NCBI GenBank assembly: GCA_963725895.1
Contig: CAVSAJ010000001.1
Coordinates: forward strand, 2,232,001 to 2,296,000
DNA: 64,000 nucleotides
Source of the DNA: Bog-473 sp963725895
Lineage (GTDB): Bacteria; Actinomycetota; Acidimicrobiia; Acidimicrobiales; RAAP-2
Direction of reading: 5' to 3'
Shown: piece after piece, positions 10,361 to 18,615 of the stretch
How positions within the stretch are numbered: position 1 is the stretch's first letter
Layout: each line of letters opens with the position of its first letter
Made by a program: the position numbers and the translations under genes
The notes under the pieces: model-generated
Told to the model about the DNA's origin: nothing
The model's input: only the letters and a program-made list of their open reading frames with translations
Databases searched by the model: none

Positions 10361-11624
10361 GTGGTGGCCGCGACCAACGACGAAGGGATCGCGGCGCACA
10401 CTGGCGCTCTCTCCCGACGACTGGTGGTCCTCATCGCTGTGGCCACCGGGGCCATCGTCGCCAACCTCTACTACGCGCAGCCGCTGCTCCACCAGGTCTC
10501 GCGGGCCTTCCACAGCGGCCCCGGCGCGACGTCCGCTGTCATCACGGCCACCCAGGTCGGTTACGCCATCGGTCTCCTGCTCATCGTTCCCCTCGGGGAC
10601 CTCCATCCGCGGCGCGGCTTGGTGACACGCCTCTTCGGCGTGGCCGCCGTCGCGCTCGTCGCCTGCGCGCTGGCCCCCAGCCTGTGGTTCTTCGCGCTGT
10701 GCTCGGTGGCGGTCGGCGTCGCCTCCGTGGCCGGCCAGGTCATGATCCCCTTCGCGGCCGATCTGGCGCCCGAGGAGCGCCGGGGCCGGGTGGTGGCCCG
10801 GATCATGACGGGGCTGCTCATGGGGATCCTGCTGGCCCGCACCGTCTCGGGCCTGGTGGCCCAGGCGGCAGGCTGGCGGGCGATCTACTGGCTGTCGGCG
10901 GCACTCATGGTCTTCTTCGCCGTCGTGCTCTGGCACGCGCCTCCCGGGCGAGGGTCCCCGGCCGCATCGCAGCTACGGCCACCTCGTCGGCTCCTCGCTC
11001 CGGTTGCTCGCAACCGAGCCCGTGCTGCGGCGCCGGGCCTGGCACGGTGCCTGCGCCTTCGCCATGTTCAGCGTGCTGTGGACCACGCTCGCCTTCCTCC
11101 TCTCGGGGAGCCCGTACCGCTACTCCAACGCGGTCATCGGGCTGTTCGGGTTGGTGGGCGCCGGCGGCATTGTCGCGGCCAACCTGGCCGGCAAGCTGGC
11201 CGACGCCGCCCGCGTCACCCTCACCACGATCGCGTGCGGGTTGGCGCTCATCGGCTCCTTCGCACTGCTGTGGGCCGGGCATACCTCACTCGCCGCGCTC
11301 ATTGCCGGGATCGTGGTGCTCGACATCGGCACGCAGGGCATGCAGATCACCAACCAGGCTGTGATCTACGCGCTGCGCCCCGACGCGCGCAGCCGGATCA
11401 ACAGCGCGTACATGGTCTGCTACTTCGTCGGCGGAGCGGTGGGCTCGGTCACGGCAGGCGCCCTCTACGGTGCCCACGGCTGGACCGGCGTGTGCCTGCT
11501 CGGTGCTGGCTTCGGGCTGGGGACGCTCGCCATGTCTGTCTACGACCGGCTGCGACCGCCGCGCCTCAGCGACGACGAGCGGGTGGGAGCCCGCGGTGCC
11601 GTGTCGCACTCGCGGGCCGCCTGA
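10361..11624 (+). CDS. MFS transporter, frameshifted in the middle
   Basis: A twelve-span major facilitator transporter. The first half contains NLYYAQPLLHQVSRAF, a start motif common to a subgroup of drug/nucleoside-type MFS exporters, and the inter-helix PLGDLHPRRGL loop. The second half resumes in another frame after about 10955 at LLATEPVLRRRAWHGACAFAMF and runs to 11624, ending in a hydrophilic tail. The single break lies near a CCCC run. GTG at 10361 starts the first half. The substrate cannot be deduced. Confidence 0.8.
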
Positions 11625-11645
11625 TCACGCCATGCCCAGTGCGGC

Positions 11646-12150
11646 TCAGGGCTGACTGACGAATCGGACCGGCACGCTCGCCATCTGCGACGGTGGGACC
11701 ACTGGTATCGGGATGAAATACGCCGTCCCGGTTCCCGAACAAGGGAGGCTGAGCGACGTTGGTACGGGCTTGGACACGTCGTAGCGCTTGAAAATCGGTG
11801 TGGTAGTGGTAGAGCCGCTCGCGCTGGCAGGGAGAAGCACGAAGAACGCACCGATCTCTTTGTCGTTGCCGGTGAACCCCAGCGAGCCCGCCGACGTGGG
11901 TGGGAAGAGCTCGTGCACAGCCAACGTCTGACCCGGCATCGGGTGACCGGTTTCGCCGGGAGTCACCGCGCCAAAGCACGCCATGCGGATCGTGATCGGG
12001 TTCACCGTATTTCCGTCGTGCCCGTTGATCACCCCAGTGAAGTACTGGCTTGGTCCAACCTTGACGGCCGCCCCGGCTGGGAGCGTCACGACGAACACCC
12101 CCAGAGCGATCAAGCCCAGAGCACATCCAAATTCGTCCGACGCTCCCCAT
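11646..12150 (-). CDS. hypothetical secreted protein, frameshifted inside the signal peptide
   Basis: The best start is the ATG at 12150, preceded 7 bases upstream by GGAGGT. It reads MGSVGRIWMCSGL; a one-base frame change near 12110 continues into IALGVFVVTLPAGAAVKVGP, giving a classical signal peptide with an AGA-A cleavage site. The mature part of about 145 residues has two cysteines, many Thr, Pro and Gly residues and predicted beta structure, for instance SQYFTGVINGHDGN and FFVLLPASASGSTTTT. No family is recognised. It is convergent with the MFS transporter. Confidence 0.6.
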
Positions 12151-12244
12151 GCGTGCCACCTCCGAGGTGTTGTCTGGCTTCCAGAATTGACCGACCCCGA
12201 CCGTTGTTCCAGCAAACTCTTTGTGACGTCAGCTCGGCCAGGAA

Positions 12245-12655
12245 TCACGCCGGATCCCGGACGGTCTCGTCGGCGACCTGCATGATCTTGAGCTGGTTGC
12301 CATCGACGTCACGGAAAGTGAACATCGGCGGCACTCCGGGCCAGCGCAACAGCTCGTCGACGTGGACGCCCGCTGACGCGAGCGCCTCGTGGTCCGCTCC
12401 GGCGTCGCGGCTCGAGAGCGTGATGCCGGTGTCGGAACCCACTCGGGCACCCGCGACCAGCGCGACCGAAACCGCCGCGCCGGGGGGCGCCACCTGCACC
12501 CACCGTCCACCGTCTCGCACCGCCACGTCCAGACGAACATCGAATCCAAGCGTGTCGACGTAAAAGCGGACCGCTTTCTCCTGGTCCGCGACTGGCACCG
12601 CCACCGATGTGACGTCGCTGATGCGCGTTAGATGCCGCACTCGTGCAGCTTTCAT
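12245..12655 (-). CDS. VOC family (glyoxalase-like) protein
   Basis: A 136-residue vicinal-oxygen-chelate domain protein with the paired beta-alpha-beta-beta-beta layout. Family features are VAVPVADQEKAVRFYVDTLGF in the first module and FTFRDVDGNQLKIMQ in the second, where the Asp-x-Asp-Gly-Asn turn and the following strand are typical. Substrate is unknown; the family includes glyoxalases, dioxygenases and resistance proteins. It is read in the same direction as the downstream-numbered SRPBCC and ArsR genes and may be the last gene of that operon. Confidence 0.8.
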   Translation of the reverse strand: MKAARVRHLTRISDVTSVAVPVADQEKAVRFYVDTLGFDVRLDVAVRDGGRWVQVAPPGAAVSVALVAGARVGSDTGITLSSRDAGADHEALASAGVHVDELLRWPGVPPMFTFRDVDGNQLKIMQVADETVRDPA

Positions 12656-12728
12656 GTGTCCTCCCTGCTCTCATCTCCACGCTGGACGGTGGGGGTTCGT
12701 CTCTTCGTCGCCCGCGGAGGCTCCTCGT

Positions 12729-13176
12729 CTAGGCGTACATGATCGAACCGGGCGTGGTGAGCAGCTCGCCCGTCTCGAGCCAGGTCTTCAGCCCCGAGAG
12801 GATCATCGGCCAGCCGCCGTAGATCTGAGAGTTCGCGCCGTCGCGCATCTGGTCGTGAGTGAGCGTCAGGTGGCACGAGTCCCCCACCTGCTCGATCTCC
12901 CACGTCACCCGCGAAGTGCCTTCTGCCGCGCACGTCGTCGTCCCACTCACACTCCATGGTGTGGACGAGCCGTCGCGGCGGGTCGTTCTCGAGGACCTCG
13001 CCGCCGCCGAGGTGCACACCGTGCTTCTCGACGTCGAGGCTGATACGCGAGCCCACTGTCCAGTCCGAGTAGGCGGCGCCGCCAAAGTTGTACTTGGCCC
13101 GGATCTCGGGGTCGACGATCGCCTGCCACAGCGCTTCCGGCGTCGTCTTGATGAAGATCTCATACACCTTTTCCAT
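12729..13176 (-). CDS. SRPBCC/AHSA1-like protein, frameshifted
   Basis: A START/Bet v1-like (SRPBCC) protein of the AHSA1 type, a hydrophobic-ligand-binding fold. The N-terminal half reads EIFIKTTPEALWQAIVDPE and SRISLDVEKHGVHLGGGEV. After a frame break near 12920 the family C-terminus appears: RVTWEIEQVGDSCHLTLTHD and GGWPMILSGLKTWLETGE. The start ATG at 13176 lies 17 bases inside the end of the arsR-type gene, so the two are translationally coupled. Such ArsR-SRPBCC pairs are common in actinobacteria. Confidence 0.8.
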
Positions 13177-13480
13177 CTCTCTCCAACCTCTCTTTGATTT
13201 CGCTCAGCCCTGCGACCCAGGGCTCCGCGTACTTGCTGACCCAGCGGTCGTGGATGAGCCGGATCGGAACCGGGTTGAGGAAATGGAGCTTCTCCCGGCC
13301 CCGCCGCCGCGTGACGACAAGCCCGGCATCCTCCAACACCTTGAGGTGTTTCATGACGCCGAAGCGGGACATGGAGAACCGCTCCTCCAACATGCCCAGG
13401 GTCTGGCCGTCCTCTTGGAAGAGCTCATCGAGCAAGCTCCGCCTCGTGGGGTCGGCCAGGGCCTTGAACACCTCATCCAC
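13160..13480 (-). CDS. ArsR-family winged-helix transcriptional regulator
   Basis: A small ArsR-type repressor of about 106 residues from GTG at 13480: VDEVFKALADPTRRSLLDEL is the conserved first helix pair, RFSMSRFGVMKHLKVLEDAG the recognition helix, and VVTRRRGREKLHFLNP the wing. No cysteine metal-site motif (such as ELCVCDL) is present, so it is probably not a metal sensor. The GTG start is preferred to the ATG at 13516 because a strong promoter (TTGACA, 18-base spacer, TATCCT) ends 6 bases before it; the longer start would put the promoter inside the gene. It heads the arsR-SRPBCC-VOC set. Confidence 0.85.
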   Translation of the reverse strand: MDEVFKALADPTRRSLLDELFQEDGQTLGMLEERFSMSRFGVMKHLKVLEDAGLVVTRRRGREKLHFLNPVPIRLIHDRWVSKYAEPWVAGLSEIKERLERDGKGV

Positions 13481-13486
13481 CCGTTC

Positions 13487-13516
13487 AGGATATGTGACCT
13501 TTCGGTCACATGTCAA
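13487..13516 (-). promoter_or_regulatory. arsR promoter with operator palindrome filling the spacer
   Basis: On the minus strand the -35 box TTGACA (13511-13516) and -10 box TATCCT (13487-13492) are 18 bases apart. The perfect palindrome TGTGACC-N4-GGTCACA (13493-13510) exactly occupies the spacer, extending one further base each side. The -10 box is 6 bases from the GTG at 13480, so the transcript is probably leaderless. Autoregulation by the ArsR protein through this palindrome is the obvious inference. Confidence 0.75.
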
Positions 13517-13840
13517 CAGGCGGCCAGGAGGGGACGGCAGGCGGGGACGGCAGGCGACTCACCGACCCAGTCTTTCGTCGAGAACCCCGTGCCGGCTACC
13601 GCACCGTGACGCCGCGTCTGGTGGTCGCGGACGTCGCCGGCCTGGTCGAGTTCTTCCGCCAGGGTCTTCGGCGCGACCGGCGAGATGGAGCCGGGGAGGC
13701 CGGTGGACCTGCATCTGGGGGACTCGGTCGTCATGGTCTCCTCGAGCGACGAGCGCGACGCCCCGTACGGCGACCGCCGGGCCATGGTGCGCGACCCCTT
13801 CGGCAACATCCTCCAGATCGCGCACCCGCTGGACGTCTGA
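13510..13840 (+). CDS. VOC family (PhnB-like) protein, frameshifted
   Basis: A short glyoxalase-superfamily protein. In one frame GYRTVTPRLVVADVAGLVEF forms the first strand and helix; after a break near 13662 the next frame gives VFGATGEMEPGRP, DSVVMVSSSDERDAP and RRAMVRDPFGNILQIAHPLD, the usual VOC C-terminus ending at 13838-13840. The ATG at 13510 overlaps the divergent arsR promoter, so the true start may lie downstream or the gene may be controlled by the same palindrome. Length is about 110 residues, slightly short for the family. Confidence 0.6.
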
Positions 13841-13900
13841 CCCGCGGCCTTATTCACGTCCATGCATAATCATGCGGCCGGAGCGGCCCGCCAGGGACCA

Positions 13901-13936
13901 ATTCGGGGTGTATTGGCGCGCGTATACACCCCGAAT
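13901..13936. terminator. 13-bp perfect inverted repeat, candidate bidirectional terminator
   Basis: ATTCGGGGTGTAT and its exact complement ATACACCCCGAAT flank a 10-base loop. The structure sits between the convergent ends of the VOC gene (13840) and the diguanylate cyclase (13968). There is no T-tract on either side, so a protein-binding site is an alternative. Confidence 0.5.
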
Positions 13937-13967
13937 CATCCCTCGACGGAAGCCACGGACTGCATAC

Positions 13968-15188
13968 TCATGCAGGAGGACTGCATAGAGCTCTCGAGGT
14001 CGCAGCGGTCTGCGGGGCCCGACTTAAGAGGGTCAGAACCGGCGCGCCAACCGCGTCGTGACGGGGGCGGCGAGCCAGCCAGTGCAGACCGGCCTGGTCC
14101 TCCGTCGACGGAGGTTCCCACATGGCGGCCCGGTCGCGTCCGCCCCGCTTGGCGGCGTACAGGGCCTCGTCGGCGCGGTGCAGGATCGCGTCGGGCCCGT
14201 CGTTCTCCCCGAGCCAGGTGCTGACGCCGATGCTGGCCGTGACCGGGGCGCCCGAGTCGGCCACCTCATGGAGCGCTTCGCGGAGCCGGAGCGCCACCGC
14301 CAGGGCGTCCGACTTGTCGGTCTCGTGCAACAACATCGCGAATTCGTCGCCGCCCAGGCGCCCCACGACGTCGGACCCGCGCGCCACCTGGCCCAGCACA
14401 GAGCCCAGGAGCTGAAGGGCCCGGTCGCCAGCGCCGTGGCCGCCGGCGTCGTTGTGCCACTTGAGGTGATCGACATCGGCCTCAATGAGGCTGAAGGTGG
14501 AGCCGTGGCGGCTCGCCCAGAGTGACTCGTGCTCGAGGCGCTCCTGGAAGGCGCGTCGACTGAGGCACCCCGTCAACGCGTCCTCGCTGGCTGCCTCGAT
14601 CAACTGGCTCATCAAGCGGTCGCGATTGAGCGCGGCAGCCGCCGTGATGAGGCCGGCGATGAGGATGGACGCACCCAAGAAGCCCGTGGTCGACCAGCTC
14701 GGGTGGATCGTCAGCCCGGCGACCACCAGAGCGGTCAGCACCCCGAAGCCGGTCAGCAGCAACACCGTGTCGGCGGAATAGGCCAGGCCGGCGAAGAGCA
14801 GGGGCAGGATGAGGAAGTAGCAGATCGGGCTGCGCACCCCGCCGTCGAGCACCGCACCGATGGCGATGAACACGAAGGTCATGGCGGCCCAGGAGGTGAA
14901 GAACGCCGTGGACCACCTCGTTGTCACGAGTCGCAAGCCGAGGACGCGGAACGGGCCGAGGGATGCAAGGAGGCTCAGGCAACTGAACTCCCACAAGAGG
15001 AGCCGGTGCGGGGCATGGGGCGAGGCCACCGCGTAGGCCAGGACCACCAAGGCACCAAAGCTGTAGGTCAGGACGCCGATGTGGACGTAGCTCCGCCAGA
15101 AGTCGTCCATGCTGTTCGACGTGAGGGATGCAGCGGAGCGACGCATGCGAGGTCTTTCCCGGTTGTGCCCTCGGCGGGCCTCCTCCAT
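13968..15188 (-). CDS. membrane-anchored diguanylate cyclase (GGDEF)
   Basis: A 406-residue protein with six or so N-terminal membrane helices (about residues 33-190) and a C-terminal GGDEF domain that makes c-di-GMP from two GTP. The catalytic loop reads RLGGDEFAML. The substrate motif is VDHLKWHNDAGGHGAGDRAL. The product-inhibition I-site RxxD is present five residues upstream (RGSD), so the enzyme is probably active and feedback controlled. The membrane region is a MASE-like sensor of unknown signal. The start may also be one of two internal methionines (residues 15 and 27). Confidence 0.87.
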   Translation of the reverse strand: MEEARRGHNRERPRMRRSAASLTSNSMDDFWRSYVHIGVLTYSFGALVVLAYAVASPHAPHRLLLWEFSCLSLLASLGPFRVLGLRLVTTRWSTAFFTSWAAMTFVFIAIGAVLDGGVRSPICYFLILPLLFAGLAYSADTVLLLTGFGVLTALVVAGLTIHPSWSTTGFLGASILIAGLITAAAALNRDRLMSQLIEAASEDALTGCLSRRAFQERLEHESLWASRHGSTFSLIEADVDHLKWHNDAGGHGAGDRALQLLGSVLGQVARGSDVVGRLGGDEFAMLLHETDKSDALAVALRLREALHEVADSGAPVTASIGVSTWLGENDGPDAILHRADEALYAAKRGGRDRAAMWEPPSTEDQAGLHWLARRPRHDAVGAPVLTLLSRAPQTAATSRALCSPPA

Positions 15189-15274
15189 ATCGGCGCACTC
15201 GGGCGAGCCGTTGAGGAAATAGGCACGAACGTAGGCCGAACCTGGTGCACGGGCGTTGCCCGAGAACCCGCAGC

Positions 15275-15937
15275 TCAGGTGGCGCCGGCCCGCGCGGGAC
15301 GCCTGCGCCAGGTGTCCACGCAGCCCGCCGAGCAGAAGAGCACGACGGAGCCGCGGACGTCGTGCGCGATCTCCTCGGCGGTGTCATGGCTGAGGGGCAG
15401 CCCGCAGATGGGGTCGAAGAGCGCGTCGGGCCCGGCCGCCGCCATCGCGATGCTCGTCGCCGTCACCGGCTTCTCGACGCCGCGCAGAGCGACCTCGGTG
15501 GGGCGGAGGGCGACGCCCCAACCCGGCAGGTCCTCCAGCACCGAGGGGGCGGCGAGCGCCTCCCCCGCCGGTGCCTGGTCACACAGGCGCGCCGCCACGT
15601 TCACAGAGTGGCCGATGTAGTCGTCGCCCTCCATGAGAATGACCTCGCCGGCCGTGAGGCCCGAACGGATGGACACGGTCTCGACTGGCCCCGACACCAC
15701 GCCCACGACGTAATGGAGCTCGAGGATCGTCTCGAGCAAGGGCCGGGTCGTGACGCACACGAGCATGACGCCGTCACCCAACCACTTGGCGATCCGCACC
15801 CCACGCCGTGCGCAGATGTCTCGCAGCAGCGCGCGGAAGGCGGTGAGGACGTCGACCGCGCGCTCGTCGCCTTCGAGCTCCGTCAAGGCCGTGAAGCCCG
15901 ACACGTCGACGAAGGCGAAGCTGCGATGGACGCGCAC
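15275..15937 (-). CDS. class III nucleotide cyclase with C-terminal YHS-like domain
   Basis: A 220-residue soluble protein. Residues 1-165 form a class III adenylate/guanylate cyclase homology domain: metal aspartates in AFVDVSGFTALTE and WLGDGVMLV, the purine-binding Lys in RIAKWLGDG, the Asp in GDDYIGHSVN, and the transition-state Asn/Arg pair in VNVAARL. Residues 172-212 resemble a YHS metal-binding domain: FDPICGLPLS followed by VVLFCSAGCVDTW. GTG at 15937 is the start. The fusion suggests cyclic-nucleotide synthesis tuned by metal or redox state, which is inference. It is divergent from the SDR gene at 16032. Confidence 0.82.
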   Translation of the reverse strand: MRVHRSFAFVDVSGFTALTELEGDERAVDVLTAFRALLRDICARRGVRIAKWLGDGVMLVCVTTRPLLETILELHYVVGVVSGPVETVSIRSGLTAGEVILMEGDDYIGHSVNVAARLCDQAPAGEALAAPSVLEDLPGWGVALRPTEVALRGVEKPVTATSIAMAAAGPDALFDPICGLPLSHDTAEEIAHDVRGSVVLFCSAGCVDTWRRRPARAGAT

Positions 15938-16031
15938 TGACGCGATGCTGCCATGTCGTCGCCCGGTGCTCCCAATCCGAGTCGGTCTGATCGAAGGAGA
16001 GTGGGGACCGCTCTACCATCGACGAGCCCGC

Positions 16032-16799
16032 GTGGGTCAGCTCGAGGGCAAGGTGGCAGTGGTCAGCGGAGGTGCATCGGACATCGGCCGCGCCACCGCC
16101 AGCCGCCTGGGCAACCAAGGGGCTGCCGTGGTCGTCGGCGACGTGGATGCTGCGGGCGCGGCGTCGGTTGCCGAGGCGATCACGCGGAATGGCGGGCGCG
16201 CCCTCGGTGTGCACTGCGACGTGCGCGACGAGCGGTCGGTCAGCTCGTTCGTCGAGCGGGCCGTCGCCGAGTTCGGTGGGGTCGACTGCATCGACCACAA
16301 CGCTGCGTGGAGCCATCCGCGCCTCGACACCGACGCCACCGGGGTCGACCTTGGCGTCTGGGAACGCGTCATCGAGACGATCACCCGAGGCGCACTCCTC
16401 CTGGCACGAGCCGCCATCCCGCACATGATCGAGCGCGGCGGCGGGTCCATCGTGACAATTTCCTCGGGTACGAGCACCATCGGCGAGTCGACCCGCATCG
16501 CCTACGGCGTCTCGAAGGCGGCGCTGAACCAGCTGACCCGCCACCTTGCCGTCCGCTACGGACGCGACGGCATCCGCGCCAACGCAATCGCGCCGGGTTT
16601 CATCCTCACCGAAACCGCGGCGGCCATGGTGCCGCTCGACATCCAGCAACGCCTGGCCGAGACCAACCCCACCAGGCGACTCGGTACGCCCGACGACATC
16701 GCGCGGGTCGTGGTCTTCCTCTGCAGCGACGCCTCGTCCTATGTCAACGGGCAGGTGCTCCACGTCGACGGCGGGCACCAGATCGCGGGGATGATGTAG
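16032..16799 (+). CDS. SDR family oxidoreductase
   Basis: A 255-residue classical short-chain dehydrogenase/reductase. The cofactor motif is degenerate, VSGGASDIGRATA (normally TGxxxGIG). The catalytic tetrad is present as Asn of the HNAAW loop region, Ser in TISSGTSTIG, and Tyr/Lys in AYGVSKAALNQ. The C-terminus VNGQVLHVDGGHQIAG is typical. Start is GTG at 16032 because LEGKVAVVSGG follows directly. The stop abuts the ATG of the next SDR with no spacer, so the two form an operon and may act in one pathway. Confidence 0.87.
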   Translation: MGQLEGKVAVVSGGASDIGRATASRLGNQGAAVVVGDVDAAGAASVAEAITRNGGRALGVHCDVRDERSVSSFVERAVAEFGGVDCIDHNAAWSHPRLDTDATGVDLGVWERVIETITRGALLLARAAIPHMIERGGGSIVTISSGTSTIGESTRIAYGVSKAALNQLTRHLAVRYGRDGIRANAIAPGFILTETAAAMVPLDIQQRLAETNPTRRLGTPDDIARVVVFLCSDASSYVNGQVLHVDGGHQIAGMM

Positions 16800-17663
16800 A
16801 TGGAAGAGCAACGAGTCGCGCTCGTCACCGGCGCCAGCCGTGGCATCGGGCGCTGCGCGGCGATCGCATTGGCGCGCCGCGGCCTCGACGTCGTCATCAC
16901 CGCCCGCACGGTGCACGAGGGCGATGGCCGTGCCCACGCTTCGAGCTCGCTCGTGACCGACGAGCCCGTGCCGATCGCCGGCAGTCTCGATGCCACCGCT
17001 GCCGCCATCGAGGAACTGGGGCAGGCCTGCGTCGCGGTACCCATGGACCTCATGGACCGCGCCTCGGTCGAGCGCGCCGCCGAGACGGCGCTTGCCGCCT
17101 TCGGCCGCGTCGACGTGCTGGTCAACAACGCGATCTACCAGGGTCCCGGGACGATGGACAGGCTCTTGGACCTGCCCCTCGAGCTGGCTGAGCGCTGCCT
17201 CCTCGGCGATTACCTCCATCCCCTCCTGCTCACCCAGCGGGTGCTGCCCGGCATGCTCGAGCGCGGCGAGGGCCGGCTGGTCAACATGCTCTCCGAAGCC
17301 GCCTTCACGACGCCCCCCGCGCCCGCCGGCCGGGGCGGATGGGGTGTGGCGTACGCAGCGGCCAAGGCGGCGTTCCACCGGGTCACCGACATGTGCCACG
17401 TGGAGTTCGCCTCCGAGGGCATCTGGGCCTTTTCGATCGCACCGGGTCTCACGTTGACGGAGTCCATGCGGGCGGCGGGCACCGACAAGGTCCTGCTCGA
17501 CGCCGGCCACGTCCCCGCACCGCCCGAGGTGGCGGGCGAAGTGGCGGCCTGGCTCGGTGACGACCCGGGTGCCGGGCGCTACGCCGGGCAGATGGTCTCG
17601 TCGCGCCGGCTCTGCAAGGAGCTCGGGCTGGTGGCGGGGTGGCCGCCAGCCCGGCCCACTTGA
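16800..17663 (+). CDS. SDR family oxidoreductase
   Basis: A 287-residue SDR with a canonical NAD(P)-binding motif VTGASRGIGRCAAIAL and NNA motif in VDVLVNNAIYQG. The Tyr-x-x-x-Lys pair is in VAYAAAKAAFHR and a serine occurs in NMLSEAAF. An insertion of about 25 residues follows the second strand (EGDGRAHASSSLVTDEP). It begins right after the stop of the preceding SDR. The tail is Pro/Ala-rich. Substrate unknown; the tandem of two different SDRs suggests consecutive oxidation-reduction steps on a lipid, steroid or acyl compound. Confidence 0.85.
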   Translation: MEEQRVALVTGASRGIGRCAAIALARRGLDVVITARTVHEGDGRAHASSSLVTDEPVPIAGSLDATAAAIEELGQACVAVPMDLMDRASVERAAETALAAFGRVDVLVNNAIYQGPGTMDRLLDLPLELAERCLLGDYLHPLLLTQRVLPGMLERGEGRLVNMLSEAAFTTPPAPAGRGGWGVAYAAAKAAFHRVTDMCHVEFASEGIWAFSIAPGLTLTESMRAAGTDKVLLDAGHVPAPPEVAGEVAAWLGDDPGAGRYAGQMVSSRRLCKELGLVAGWPPARPT

Positions 17664-17713
17664 GCGGCCCGGGCGCCCGAGGGCCGAGGGCCGGGGGCCC
17701 GGCCGGCCGACCC

Positions 17714-18593
17714 TCAGGCCCGCCGGTCGCGGGCCCGCGGCAGGCCCATCGGGTTGGGGTAGGGCAGGAGCTCGGACGCGGCCACCTCGGCGGCGCAGCC
17801 GAGCAGGGCACCGTGGAGGTCGGACACGGCGGCGCCGCTCAGTGCGGCATACGCCGGCTCGGCCAGACGATCCGTGAGGGCCTCTACCTCAGCGTGGAGG
17901 GTTCGCCCGCTGTCGGTGGCCCGTCCGTCGGCGTGCAAGAGGCCACGCGCCGCCAGCCGCGTCGCCGCGGCGACCCACTCCCGCTCGCTGAAGCCACGGT
18001 TGTCGCGCAACAGGTGGGCGGGGATCCCCTTGGTGCCCGCCGCCAGCAGATGGGCCTCGAGGCCCCCCAACCCTCGACTTGCCAGCGCGGCCACATGCCC
18101 GTCGCCGCGGTGCTCTCGCAGCGAGGTCGCGGCCTGCCAGGCCTCGCCCACCCCGCCGGTCCCGAGAGCCGGCGCAATGCGAGGCCACAGCCCACGATTG
18201 GCGCCGGCCATCACCCGACCGGCACCGTCTGCCGCGGCGACAGCCCGTCGCAGCAGGGGGAGTGCCGCGACGAGGCTCGAGCGCGCCTGCGTGCTGCAGA
18301 CCTCGCTGAGGGTGTCCGCCGCCGCGATGGCCCGCACGCGGCACAGGGTCTCGGGCGAGACCACGTCCCAGCAGGCCGGGACGGCCTTGGCCACCATGGC
18401 CGGATGGAAGTTGAAGAAGGCCGCGGCGACCGGTCCGGCGCCGACGCGGCCCAGCGGGGCCGCCCGCCCCGCGAAGTAGCCGGACCAAAAGCCGCGCAGG
18501 CCTGCGTCGCGCAACGCGTCGCGGCACGCCGGTGCGAAGTAAGTGACGGCGTGGACGGTCTCGGCGGCGACCCACAGGTCGCGGGCAGTGACC
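17714..18593 (-). CDS. SCO6745-like (SalK-type) protein
   Basis: A protein of about 290 residues resembling the actinobacterial SCO6745 family of unknown function. The signature begins in VHAVTYFAPACRDALRDAGLRGFWSGYFAGRAAP and continues as GPVAAAFFNFHPAMVAKAVPACW; the C-terminal half has a helix-turn-helix-like segment around FSEREWVAAATRLAARGLL. Homology is visible from about 18593, but no ATG, GTG or TTG stands in frame in front of it; a TTG at 18514 would drop conserved residues. A frameshift near the G-run at 18594-18600 probably hides the true start close to the qcrB stop. Confidence 0.62.
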
Positions 18594-18615
18594 CGCCCGG
18601 GTCGGCCCGTGTCGC

